This document shows positions 8,555 through 16,163 of a DNA stretch of 64,000 bases, in pieces. This stretch comes from an uncultured Bacteroidota bacterium. GTDB lineage: Bacteria; Bacteroidota; Bacteroidia; Bacteroidales; P3. Location: NCBI GenBank assembly GCA_902777005.1, contig CACYSB010000005.1, positions 124,001-188,000 on the forward strand, given 5' to 3'. The stretch's first letter is position 1. Each line of letters begins with the position of its first letter. A model generated the notes under the pieces. It was not told the origin of the DNA, ran no database searches, and saw only the letters and a program-made list of their open reading frames with translations. The position numbers and the translations under genes were made by a program.

Positions 8555-9130
8555 ATGAAAATCAGAAGGATACTTGGAAGAATAAAGAAGTCGTATAGGA
8601 ATTACTACGTATTCTATGCTGATTCGAGGGAATTGCTGGAAAAAGCAAAAAAAACGTTACGTCCGCTGCCAGAGGGATGTCGGTTGGTGAAACTGACAAA
8701 CGATAACAAGGATAATTATAAATGTCAGTGGAACGTCAACCAAATGTTGTCGGCTGAGGGGGAGGCATGGGCTATTGTACGGGATGACAAAGAAATAATA
8801 GCCTGGCATTATGGAACTTATCGGGGAGGAAAATCTATGTTTTTTAAAGTTAAGAATTGCGATTTTGAGCATATTGAGATTATGGTGGATGAAAGGTTTA
8901 GAAGAAAAGGCATAGGGACTTACCTGTTATATCATACAGTTAAGAACTTGAATCCAGCAAACGTTAAGAATAATAAATTGGCTACAGCAATTCGTCCTGA
9001 CAATATTCCATCTATCAAGCAGCACGAACTCATCGGGTTTAAAAAGTCTCGTCGGGTATTATTATTCCACATGACAAGAATGAAAGACGGAAAGTTTAAA
9101 AATATAAACTTCCCTCGTTATATTATATAG
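8555..9130 (+). CDS. GNAT-family N-acetyltransferase
   Basis: 191 residues, with the acetyl-CoA motif RFRRKGIGTYLLYHTVKNL near 117-135 and a final IKQHELIGFKKSRRVLLFHM strand region typical of GNAT proteins. The N-terminus (MKIRRILGRIKKSYRNYYVF) is strongly basic. It lies 13 bases after ATP-grasp paralogue 4. It is the second GNAT of the cluster and is not obviously related to the one at 2597 beyond the fold. Acceptor unknown. Confidence 0.78.
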   Translation: MKIRRILGRIKKSYRNYYVFYADSRELLEKAKKTLRPLPEGCRLVKLTNDNKDNYKCQWNVNQMLSAEGEAWAIVRDDKEIIAWHYGTYRGGKSMFFKVKNCDFEHIEIMVDERFRRKGIGTYLLYHTVKNLNPANVKNNKLATAIRPDNIPSIKQHELIGFKKSRRVLLFHMTRMKDGKFKNINFPRYII

Positions 9131-9179
9131 TAAATACCCCAATTTTGTGATTTATGAATAATCAGTTTTTTTCTCAGGA

Positions 9180-10598
9180 ATGGACTGCATCATGGATTCG
9201 AGGAACATGAAGCACATATTATTCGTTAGGACATTCGCGCTAATAAGTCTTATGGCCTTGTCCCTAACAGCGTTTTGCGCAAAGCCAGAATTTGAAGAAG
9301 ATGGTTTAGGAATTGTAAAACCTCAGCATTATATAATTGAAGAACCGCCTGTCTTCTCTGACATAGACGGGTGGGATATACCGGCCAACCAAGGAGTCAG
9401 GAATGTCTTACTTAATGCTGAACAGATTGTCAATTTGAGTTATACTCCGATTCGTGATTTATATAAGCCGGGAGGAGTCATCGGAGCGGGTTCCAATGTG
9501 AATGGATTGGTTTATTCATCGACGAGAGCAGAGGATTTATTCTGTCCGAACAATGTTTCGTTTTGGACATTTTTATCGTCACTAAAGAATCCGAATAGTT
9601 ATCTGTATACGGTGGATATAACCGAGCCACCATATTCCATACGTGGTACTGCAAGGGCTATCTACGGTCAGGTTTGTACTCAGTTCGTTCAATACGCTTT
9701 GGGTATCAAACACAATTTCCAGATTCATCAGATGACTGTATGGAACGGGTTTGACACCGTAAAACCGCAAGATATTGAGAAACTACGCCTTGGTGATGTG
9801 CTGACATCAGAGAGAAAAGGACATACGAGATTGGTGACCGGAATTCGCCGTGAAGAAGGAAAAATAGTGGAAATCGCCATATCAGAAGGAGTAAGTCCCA
9901 CAGCAAAACGGACTGTTTTCTCAGTGAGTGAGATTGTTGGTTCATTTGATGAGGGGTATGTTTTCTATAGGTATCGATATATAGGGAAGACGAAACATGA
10001 ACCGTTGCCATTTGTTGGTGTGGAAGGTGTGGATTATTCTGGATTGTTCCCCGATGAAATTATGCCGAGAAGAGGCGACAAAGCAAACTGGCGTAAAGAC
10101 GAGAATGTAGTGATTGATGTGCTGTCGCGCAATTCTTTTACCGAATACAATCTCTATAAGGACGATCAATTGATTTTGACAAACAAAATTCCCGAAAGTG
10201 ATGTAATTGACCTTGGCATAATGCCATACGGAGACTATAAACTATGCCTGACGGATGGTGTAAAAGACAGCAGATGTGTTTACTGGATTGTTGCAGATTA
10301 TTCGATAAAGGCATTACCTATAGGGGGTGGGAAAGTAAAGGTGCATTTTTCTTCGAGAAATGCAACACCCATATGGACAACATGGAGAACCACCAAAGAA
10401 AGTAGTTATAACTATAATGATGGGCCGCTTTGGACTACTGTTATTCAGGACTATAATGTCCAAAATGGTTATGTTGTAACAGAACTTGATGAATATAATA
10501 GGAATAAAATCGGTCTTGGCTTGTGGGAATTCAAAGTTGCATTTGAGACAAAGTATGGTATTATAAGCAGTGACTCTTATCCTGTAACGGTATGTTGA
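9180..10598 (+). CDS. Secreted NlpC/P60-like (papain-fold) protein
   Basis: 472 residues. A signal peptide is clear from MKHILFVRTFALISLMALSL with cleavage near AFCA-KP; the true start may therefore be the third in-frame ATG (9207) and not 9180 or 9192. Residues about 155-235 look like a papain-fold domain: Cys166 in YGQVCTQFVQYALG and His215 in RKGHTRLVTGI are the expected nucleophile and base, with GDVLTS between them. The C-terminal half (about 280-472) resembles beta-sandwich repeats. Likely periplasmic or surface cell-wall or amide hydrolase. It closes the AT-rich cluster; a shared role with the ATP-grasp genes is only suggested by position. Confidence 0.6.
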   Translation: MDCIMDSRNMKHILFVRTFALISLMALSLTAFCAKPEFEEDGLGIVKPQHYIIEEPPVFSDIDGWDIPANQGVRNVLLNAEQIVNLSYTPIRDLYKPGGVIGAGSNVNGLVYSSTRAEDLFCPNNVSFWTFLSSLKNPNSYLYTVDITEPPYSIRGTARAIYGQVCTQFVQYALGIKHNFQIHQMTVWNGFDTVKPQDIEKLRLGDVLTSERKGHTRLVTGIRREEGKIVEIAISEGVSPTAKRTVFSVSEIVGSFDEGYVFYRYRYIGKTKHEPLPFVGVEGVDYSGLFPDEIMPRRGDKANWRKDENVVIDVLSRNSFTEYNLYKDDQLILTNKIPESDVIDLGIMPYGDYKLCLTDGVKDSRCVYWIVADYSIKALPIGGGKVKVHFSSRNATPIWTTWRTTKESSYNYNDGPLWTTVIQDYNVQNGYVVTELDEYNRNKIGLGLWEFKVAFETKYGIISSDSYPVTVC

Positions 10599-10685
10599 TT
10601 TTTGTGTAAGACATCTCTGTGCGGTTATGCAAAAAAAAACATAACATGCATTTCTATAAATGTTGATGAAGGAAATTGACTAAAA
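10599..10685. other. Intergenic, no feature seen
   Basis: AT-rich spacer between the secreted protein and a truncated hydrolase. No promoter consensus, hairpin or reading frame was recognised. Confidence 0.5.
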
Positions 10686-10907
10686 ATGCTTTTGGTAACA
10701 TCTGCTGTCGGACGGGTAATGACCTCGATGGTCTATGTCCTTTCCGACGGCATTAGTAATGTTTACTATCTGATTGACATCGGTGATTTTGAAGCCACAC
10801 AAAGCCTTTTGCCAAAGGAGGCCACTGTGCGAGGTGTCTTCATCACCCATGGGCATCATGACCATATATTTGGCATCAATGAAATGAAAAGGCTTTCCAT
10901 GGCATAG
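10686..10907 (+). pseudogene. Truncated MBL-fold metallo-hydrolase
   Basis: 73 residues only. MVYVLSDGISNVYYLIDIGD followed by VFITHGHHDHIFGINEM is the N-terminal quarter of a metallo-beta-lactamase-fold hydrolase, including the HxHxDH zinc motif. Full-length members exceed 200 residues; here the frame ends at RLSMA-stop and no continuation was found in the next 100 bases. A decayed 5' fragment. Confidence 0.7.
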
Positions 10908-11008
10908 TGGTACAAAAGCTACTATCATGGCTAAAGTTGATAGTTTGAAGTTGATATTATATAGTCAGTTTAATAGTCCAAAGTGCCAAGATTCATTTTT
11001 CAACTTAC

Positions 11009-12082
11009 ATGAGCCAATTGCTTTGCAAACTCATAAATGCTACGCTCACGAGGCGGCCTATAGATGTGGAGGTGGTCCAGAGCGCGACGCAGGACGACTG
11101 GCAGCGGTGCTTTGACCTGGCAATGGGGCAGCAGGTGCTGGCTATGACGTTCCCTGCCATGACGGCACTGTCCAAGGAGCAGTGGCCGGACTTCGTGTTG
11201 TGGTCGAAATGGATGGCATATGCTCAAAATATTGCAGCGCAGTCAAAACACAAGCGTGAGGTGGTGAGGAAGATGGGCGGCTGGCTGGCAGAAGATGGCC
11301 TCGCGACGATGATTATAAAAGGGTTTTCTTTGGCGGTGCTATACCCACAGCCCGACTTGCGCGAGTGTGGCGACATCGACATCTACTCTGGCGAAGACTA
11401 TGATAAAGTAAATGCCAGTCTCGAGAAACACGGCTTACAGATAGGACGGGCTGACGGCCATCATGTTCATATCAATATCGACGGCATCTCTGTGGAGCAC
11501 CATTTCGCGCTGCATAACAGCAGGGTGAAAAACGGTATGGAAGGGTCTACAAAAGTTCTTCTGCAACTGGCTGCCACAGACCGCAGACCCACCTCGCTGC
11601 CGGGTATTTGCTTCCCCAACCCCACATTCACAGCACTGTTCACGGCATGGCACGCACACAAGCATTTTCTGGCAGAGAAGATTGAACTGCGCCATGTGAT
11701 TGATTGGGCGCTCGTACTAAGGCAACTTTCGGCCACGGAGGCACGGACGGTGCATGAAGTGAAGTACGGCAGCCCGTGGGGCCGTTTCGCCGACACGCTT
11801 ACGGCCATCGCCCTGCACAGGCTGCAGTTGCCCACGGATTGGTTCTCACAGACGGAGGTGGTAGCAGCTTCGAAAATCAGTCCCGAACTGGAACAGAGAG
11901 TGTGGGACGACATAATGGGGTCAGGACATACGGCACACGGCCGCACCTCGAATCACCGCCGCCTGAACATCGCCCGCCGCATGCTGCAGAACCGCTGGAA
12001 ATTTGCTGTCTACGCTGACATGGGCGCCGAACGCTTCCTTTGGAAAGAGTTTGTGGGCTACATGAAGAATAGAAAAGCATGA
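11009..12082 (+). CDS. Nucleotidyltransferase-fold protein (NTP_transf_5-like)
   Basis: 357 residues. The core GFSLAVLYPQPDLRECGDIDIY has the G-S/A...DxD pattern of the nucleotidyltransferase fold, in the form seen in the uncharacterised NTP_transf_5 family common in Bacteroidales polysaccharide loci. Further support: HHFALHNSR, ALFTAWHAHKHFL and LRHVIDWALVL. GC-rich compared with the genes before it, so it probably has a different history. It overlaps the broken cupin gene by four bases (ATGA), suggesting an original operon. Function unproven; possibly transfer of a nucleotide or sugar phosphate. Confidence 0.75.
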   Translation: MSQLLCKLINATLTRRPIDVEVVQSATQDDWQRCFDLAMGQQVLAMTFPAMTALSKEQWPDFVLWSKWMAYAQNIAAQSKHKREVVRKMGGWLAEDGLATMIIKGFSLAVLYPQPDLRECGDIDIYSGEDYDKVNASLEKHGLQIGRADGHHVHINIDGISVEHHFALHNSRVKNGMEGSTKVLLQLAATDRRPTSLPGICFPNPTFTALFTAWHAHKHFLAEKIELRHVIDWALVLRQLSATEARTVHEVKYGSPWGRFADTLTAIALHRLQLPTDWFSQTEVVAASKISPELEQRVWDDIMGSGHTAHGRTSNHRRLNIARRMLQNRWKFAVYADMGAERFLWKEFVGYMKNRKA

Positions 12083-12297
12083 AACTCATTGACAAAAACC
12101 TGCTAGATGAGGTATCCGCCCAAGCCAAGTCCTCGCCCCGTATGCGGATGAACCGAAGACAAGCCGAGAGGAGATACAAACTCGTTTGTTCTCTCCCGAG
12201 GCGCGAAGGAGGAAAAGCTAAGCTTAATTACAATTTCCATCAGTCGCTGGAAGACAAATGCCATAATTATGGTTCACGGTTCACGGTTCAGGGTTAA
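12079..12297 (+). pseudogene. Broken WbuC-type cupin gene
   Basis: The product begins MKLIDKNLLDEVSAQAKSSP and continues with NYNFHQSLEDKCH, the start of WbuC-family cupin proteins (small metal-binding cupins of O-antigen/capsule loci). Two lesions are visible. A 72-base in-frame segment (12154-12225) splits the conserved RMN-NYNFHQS stretch. The metal-binding C-terminal cupin core is then missing because the frame runs into GGTTCACGGTTCAC-like repeats and stops. Overlap with the previous gene (ATGA) marks a former operon. Non-functional in all likelihood. Confidence 0.6.
12154..12225 (+). other. 72-base in-frame insertion in the cupin gene
   Basis: Encodes a basic stretch (RRQAERRYKL...GGKAKL) absent from normal WbuC proteins. 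It includes an imperfect palindrome (GAGAG...ACAAAC near 12166-12182, and GTTTGTTCTCTC at 12184-12195). It could be a small mobile or palindromic element; its family was not recognised. Confidence 0.4.
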
Positions 12298-12400
12298 TGG
12301 CTACTTATGGTTCACTACTTATGGTTTGCTCCATAAAGTCGCAGGCCATGACCAGAGGTCAGGCAGCATGGTTCTGGGTTAATGGTTCATGATTCACGGT
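12267..12400 (+). repeat. Degenerate GGTTCACGGTTCA / GGTTAATGG repeats
   Basis: Irregular tandem units built on GGTTCACGGTTCA, GGGTTAATGG and TATGGTTCA, in two clusters (12267-12340 and 12366-12400). Low-complexity dispersed repeat located exactly where the cupin gene is lost. Confidence 0.65.
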
Positions 12401-12633
12401 ATGATAATAAGGCAGATAGGATTATGGATTTTATCCTGAGGTCCGGGAATATGGGGCATAACCGTGATATGAGTCATTTTAGTAAGTATCCATATCTCAT
12501 CAGGAAGTGCGTATCCATGGGCAGGCGAATCGGTGACTTGATAAATCATGCTAGGATATTCCCGTTGGACTCCCTGCGGTTCCTCCCAGGGATTATGTGG
12601 AACGGTATGCGAAGTGCTATGAGAGGTGAATGA
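12382..12633 (+). pseudogene. Possible 3' remnant of a lost gene
   Basis: The open frame starts inside repeat sequence, but from about 12480 the translation (SHFSKYPYLIRKCVSMGRR, then ARIFPLDSLRFLPGIMWNGM) looks like a real protein C-terminus. It slightly resembles the ends of polysaccharide-locus nucleotidyltransferases. No start region or upstream part is present. Weak call. Confidence 0.3.
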
Positions 12634-12935
12634 CGCCATTGGTTCATATCAACTTTTATGTTTAAGGACTACAATGATTCCGAAGAATGAACAGAATAGT
12701 ATCCCCCAATAATAAGGAAATTAAAGATTAACAAGCAATTGCGCCATCCTCCAGACGGTGAGATCTCGACATGTCATCATCAGCATTATGTATATAGTAA
12801 AATTGCGAATGTGAAAACTTGTAGTTTGTAGATGGATGTTAATGAATAGCCATTTGTTTTGGCCGAGATGGAAATAATGATGTAAGATGGATGATGTTAG
12901 AAGGATGATGTGAATAATGTTGATAGTTCAATACG
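12634..12935. other. Intergenic region with a few GGATGATG-type units
   Basis: About 300 bases without a gene. The end (12875-12925) has degenerate GATGGATGATG / GGATGATG units related to the tract at 19411-19593 read on the opposite strand. No clear promoter consensus was found for the gene at 12936. Confidence 0.45.
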
Positions 12936-14030
12936 ATGAATAAGGATAAGCTTTACGAGAAATTTGTTTCGATGGTGCCTGTTAAGTCCAATGAAAAGAA
13001 GGACTATAGGGAGGTAGTAAGCGAAAACCTTAATTTATACATGCAGTATGTTAAGCAATTGGATGTCAACGAACGTCCGGATAATTGGGATGAGATAAAG
13101 CATCGGATTAAACAGCTTTGCGAAGGGATTAACCGCGCTATTGAGAGTGAATACAGGGGCATGCGCCATTCAGCATACACTACAATCAAGAACCAACTTG
13201 ACGGCTATAAAACACTAAAAACCGAAATACCAGGGCTTTCGTTGAAAGAGAATGTTTTTGAAGTGAAACGTGGTGCTGTGGCCTATAGGATGAGAACAGT
13301 TGCTTTGGAGGAGCAACACAAGCTAAAACCTAAAGACATGTTTCACATTCCGCTGGACAAAAGGGGGTTGGTGGTGACGCAACGATATAGTGTTCCTGGT
13401 TATCCTTGTTTGTATTTGGCTCATAGGGTGTACGGCTGCTGGGAGGAGATGGGTAGGCCTGATTTTGGGGCGACGATGGTTTCAAGGTTCAAGGTGCAGA
13501 AAGATTTTAAGATGCTTGACCTCCGTGTGCCTTCAAAAGCCGACTGGGATGCGGACATGGTTAGGTATATGTCGTTTTTCCCTTTGGTAATTGCCTCGAT
13601 GGTGCAGGTGAAAAACAACAAGGATACCTATAAACCAGAATATCTGATCCCTCAGTTGTTGACAGAGTGGGTCATTTCGAAAAATAGTGAAGAAAAAGGC
13701 AACGGCGAGATTTTAGGCATCATGTACACCTCGTCGCAAAAGAATGACGACTTCGATTACCCTAGTGACAGTTTTGACAATTATGCCATTCCTGTTCTGA
13801 AGCCTTTGGAAAGCAAAAATTATTGCAAACGGCTTATAGATTATTTCTGGCTGACCGCCCCAACGTATTATGACCTTGAGGTGCTTAGGCAGGGGGAGAG
13901 GATGAATGCGGGGAGCTTTGGCCTGAGTCCGAAAGAACTAAAAACTCAAAACCTGAAAACTTCACACTTTGGGGTGATGGAGAAATATCTTGACGGCAAA
14001 GAACTGAAAATGATAGATGAAAAATCTTGA
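12936..14030 (+). CDS. RES-domain protein
   Basis: 364 residues. After a helical N-terminus (about 1-105), the segment AYRMRTVA (about 116-123), KDMFHIPLDKRGLVVTQRYS (about 133-152), PCLYLA (157-162) and CWEEMGRP (168-175) matches RES domains. Their conserved Arg, Glu and Ser form an NAD-cleaving or ADP-ribosyltransferase-like site; Arg (118 or 120) and Glu (170 or 171) are visible, and the Ser is probably in the PSDSF segment further on. RES proteins are often toxins of RES-Xre pairs. No Xre-type antitoxin gene is adjacent. The gene is convergent with the ubiquitin-like module. Function inferred only from the domain. Confidence 0.6.
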   Translation: MNKDKLYEKFVSMVPVKSNEKKDYREVVSENLNLYMQYVKQLDVNERPDNWDEIKHRIKQLCEGINRAIESEYRGMRHSAYTTIKNQLDGYKTLKTEIPGLSLKENVFEVKRGAVAYRMRTVALEEQHKLKPKDMFHIPLDKRGLVVTQRYSVPGYPCLYLAHRVYGCWEEMGRPDFGATMVSRFKVQKDFKMLDLRVPSKADWDADMVRYMSFFPLVIASMVQVKNNKDTYKPEYLIPQLLTEWVISKNSEEKGNGEILGIMYTSSQKNDDFDYPSDSFDNYAIPVLKPLESKNYCKRLIDYFWLTAPTYYDLEVLRQGERMNAGSFGLSPKELKTQNLKTSHFGVMEKYLDGKELKMIDEKS

Positions 14031-14036
14031 AAAAAT

Positions 14037-14068
14037 CAACAGCTGCAATTTGTTAGTTGCAACTGTTG
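14037..14068. terminator. Bidirectional terminator between convergent genes
   Basis: Twelve-base arms (14037-14048 and 14057-14068) matching at 11 positions, with an A run on the left and TGTTTT on the right. It serves both the RES gene (+) and the DUF6527 gene (-). Confidence 0.7.
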
Positions 14069-14072
14069 TGTT

Positions 14073-14372
14073 TTAGAACAGTAACCATTTGTTGTGTTTC
14101 CTAACCACGGGGATGGCTTTGTTGTTGGTGATGAAATAATGCGAGCGGCAGGGAAGGTCCCAATTGCCGATGGATGGCCAAAGGCTTATGGTTTCGCCAT
14201 CGTAGGTCAGTTTCCATTCCTCCGGGTCGAGCGGCGTGTCGATTCGGTGACCGCAGCCACAGGCGCACAAGTGGGCAGCAATCTTGTGTTTTAGGCTCAC
14301 GTAGATTATGCCTTCCTGTAATGTGGAAGGAATGGAATCGACGAAGGCATGCTTAAAACTCTTCGCTTTCAT
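14073..14372 (-). CDS. DUF6527 family protein of the ubiquitin-like module
   Basis: 99 residues from the ATG at 14372 (MKAKSFKHAFVDSIP), overlapping the end of the E1-like gene by 20 bases; a longer frame to 14444 would add residues unlike the family. The motif HLCACGCGHRIDTPL with a later PCRSHYFI gives three Cys plus His that could bind zinc. It also has EWKLTYDGETISLWPSIGNW, typical of DUF6527. Genes of this family recur next to multi-ubiquitin and ThiF/E1 genes. The biochemical role is unknown; an E2- or protease-like partner has not been demonstrated. Confidence 0.72.
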   Translation of the reverse strand: MKAKSFKHAFVDSIPSTLQEGIIYVSLKHKIAAHLCACGCGHRIDTPLDPEEWKLTYDGETISLWPSIGNWDLPCRSHYFITNNKAIPVVRKHNKWLLF

Positions 14373-15555
14373 AGTTGTCGATGATGTTACAATTGGTAGT
14401 GTAGATTGAACAAGGCTCATGTTGGATGTCGGCATAAAAACCAAGCATCTTCTTCCACCGGATGACGGAAAGGTCGGCAGCCAACGCGTTCAGTTCGGCT
14501 ATCTGTATGTCGGTGGCATATTCGTCGTTTTCAGCTTCCTCGCTTCCCATAACAGCTGATAGGTGCTGGTAGCAATCGGGTGTTCCGATAGCCACGTGAA
14601 TCATTCCGGATAGTTTGCCATCGGGATTCTGGCCGATGCCCATTCCAGAGTCGATAAAAGGGATATGATGGTCAATCAGGTAGTCGGCAATTTGACGTTT
14701 GGCGGCCACCGCGTCGAGTGAGAGAAACACATAGTTGAGCGTGTCGAGCTCGGAAAGGTTGTCAGATTTGACCATCACCGCATGAGGCACGATGTCTTTG
14801 TGCATGTTGCCGTAGATTGAAGCGTAGTAGTCCACTTTTTTAGGTGCTTTCGACAGTGCTTCCATTTCCATTGCGCCTGGTGCGCGGAAAGCGTTGTGCG
14901 TGTTAATCTCGTCGGCATCGAACAGGTGGATTTCGTTCACGGGCAGTTTGGCCAAAAGGTCGAGGAGATACGACCCTGTGCCGCCAAGACCAATGATGCC
15001 TATCTTCAGTCCCTTGAACTTACTGTAGAGGCTGGTGATTTTTGCACGGCTGGCATTGGTGTCCATATAGCGGAGAGGGCTTTCTTCAACAGTACCATCA
15101 ATCGGCGTGTTGATGAAATGCCAAGCCTCTGGATTCAAGCAGAGTGCAGGAGCCGCTATGAGGTCGAAGTAATGTTTCACCTTTTCGTAGTAGTCGGGAT
15201 AGTCGCCGTTTGGCGGGAATTCTTCTTTCTCGGCATGGCACGAGAAGAAGAAGTTGCTGCGAATACCTTTGCAAGTTACCTGTCCTCCGTTGGGGTTGAC
15301 CAACGACGGAAGAGGGTTACCGTTGACATCGCAAGGCCGTTCGCCAACCCAGTGGGCGGTGTGGTCGTTGGGACGTGTGGTCAGGTTGCCTGTCGTGCAT
15401 AACGGCATTATCAGTGTGCCGTCTTTCATCTCGTGCTTGGCGTTGAGATAGGGGATGTGATGGACGATAAGACATCCATCACATGCCTCCATCACAAATC
15501 CTTCTTCTTGCAAACGGTGCAAATCGGAATTAAGACTGGTGAGTGCTTCTAACAT
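14353..15555 (-). CDS. E1-like ThiF adenylating enzyme with N-terminal DUF6791 domain
   Basis: 400 residues from the ATG at 15555 (MLEALTSLNSDLHRL; GGA six bases upstream); an in-frame ATG at 15579 is the alternative. Residues about 1-160 form the DUF6791 region (GFVMEACDGCLIVHHIPYLN, DYPDYYEKVKHYFDLI). Residues about 175-400 are the ThiF/E1 Rossmann domain with GIIGLGGTGSY (about 186-196), LFDADEINTHNAFR (about 211-224) and IDSGMGIG. It is expected to adenylate the C-terminus of a ubiquitin-like protein, presumably the product of the overlapping upstream gene. A catalytic Cys cannot be assigned confidently. Confidence 0.8.
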   Translation of the reverse strand: MLEALTSLNSDLHRLQEEGFVMEACDGCLIVHHIPYLNAKHEMKDGTLIMPLCTTGNLTTRPNDHTAHWVGERPCDVNGNPLPSLVNPNGGQVTCKGIRSNFFFSCHAEKEEFPPNGDYPDYYEKVKHYFDLIAAPALCLNPEAWHFINTPIDGTVEESPLRYMDTNASRAKITSLYSKFKGLKIGIIGLGGTGSYLLDLLAKLPVNEIHLFDADEINTHNAFRAPGAMEMEALSKAPKKVDYYASIYGNMHKDIVPHAVMVKSDNLSELDTLNYVFLSLDAVAAKRQIADYLIDHHIPFIDSGMGIGQNPDGKLSGMIHVAIGTPDCYQHLSAVMGSEEAENDEYATDIQIAELNALAADLSVIRWKKMLGFYADIQHEPCSIYTTNCNIIDNYESEEF

Positions 15556-16003
15556 TGAAATCCATTTTGTTGCAGACAAATACTTCGGTTCCGGGAGACA
15601 TGTGTCCCGACGGATTCTGGCGGGGGCCGTGGCTATACTTCACGATATAGCCTGCCGAACCCTGGGCAGGAACGTGGGCATACTCCACAATCTGCGCGAA
15701 CGTTACTTTCTCCTTGTGATATTCGTAAGGAGTTCCGTTGACAAAGATGACGGTTTTGTGTGCCAAAGTGATGAATTTCTCGACTCCGGGCTTGCCCAGG
15801 TCGATACGGTCGTCACATCCGACATAGTGGTCTTGCCAGCCTTGCGGCATGTCAACGTAGAGTTCTGAATCGGCGGACAAGCCTGCCGATTGACGGATTT
15901 CTAAACCAGTCACAATCTGGTTTCTGCTTTCGTAATTCTTGCCGTCCACTTTGAAGTGGAAGGTCTTGTGGCCAAGATGACCGGGAACTTTTTCCTTTTC
16001 CAT
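15530..16003 (-). CDS. Multi-ubiquitin domain protein (two ubiquitin-like repeats)
   Basis: 157 residues, two tandem ubiquitin-like beta-grasp domains of the prokaryotic multi-ubiquitin family. Domain 1 spans about 12-80 (KTFHFKVDGKNYESRNQIVT ... KFITLA), domain 2 about 81-157 (KTVIFVNGTPYEYHKEKVTF ... VFVCNKMDF). It is the first gene of a three-gene operon with overlaps to the E1-like gene, as expected for modifier plus activating enzyme. The C-terminus (NVRSTHQS) has no Gly-Gly, so trimming, or an unusual conjugation site, would be needed if it is conjugated at all. Confidence 0.82.
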   Translation of the reverse strand: MEKEKVPGHLGHKTFHFKVDGKNYESRNQIVTGLEIRQSAGLSADSELYVDMPQGWQDHYVGCDDRIDLGKPGVEKFITLAHKTVIFVNGTPYEYHKEKVTFAQIVEYAHVPAQGSAGYIVKYSHGPRQNPSGHMSPGTEVFVCNKMDFNVRSTHQS

Positions 16004-16083
16004 GTTTATAATATTTATATGATTATTTTTTCTGCCATTGAATCGTCAACCTCCTCTCCGGCGCTTTCATGGGAGATACGTTG

Positions 16084-16126
16084 AAGCGTGACATGAATTT
16101 TTTCTCCGAGGGTGGTTGTCACGCTT
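16084..16126. promoter_or_regulatory. Inverted repeat in the divergent promoter region
   Basis: Perfect nine-base arms AAGCGTGAC (16084-16092) and GTCACGCTT (16118-16126) separated by 25 bases. It lies between the start codons of the ubiquitin-like gene (16003, minus) and the sigma factor gene (16164, plus). A plausible shared operator or sigma-dependent control site for both operons. Confidence 0.45.
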
Positions 16127-16163
16127 AGAAGTATATATTATAGTGAAAAAAATATCCTGAGAG

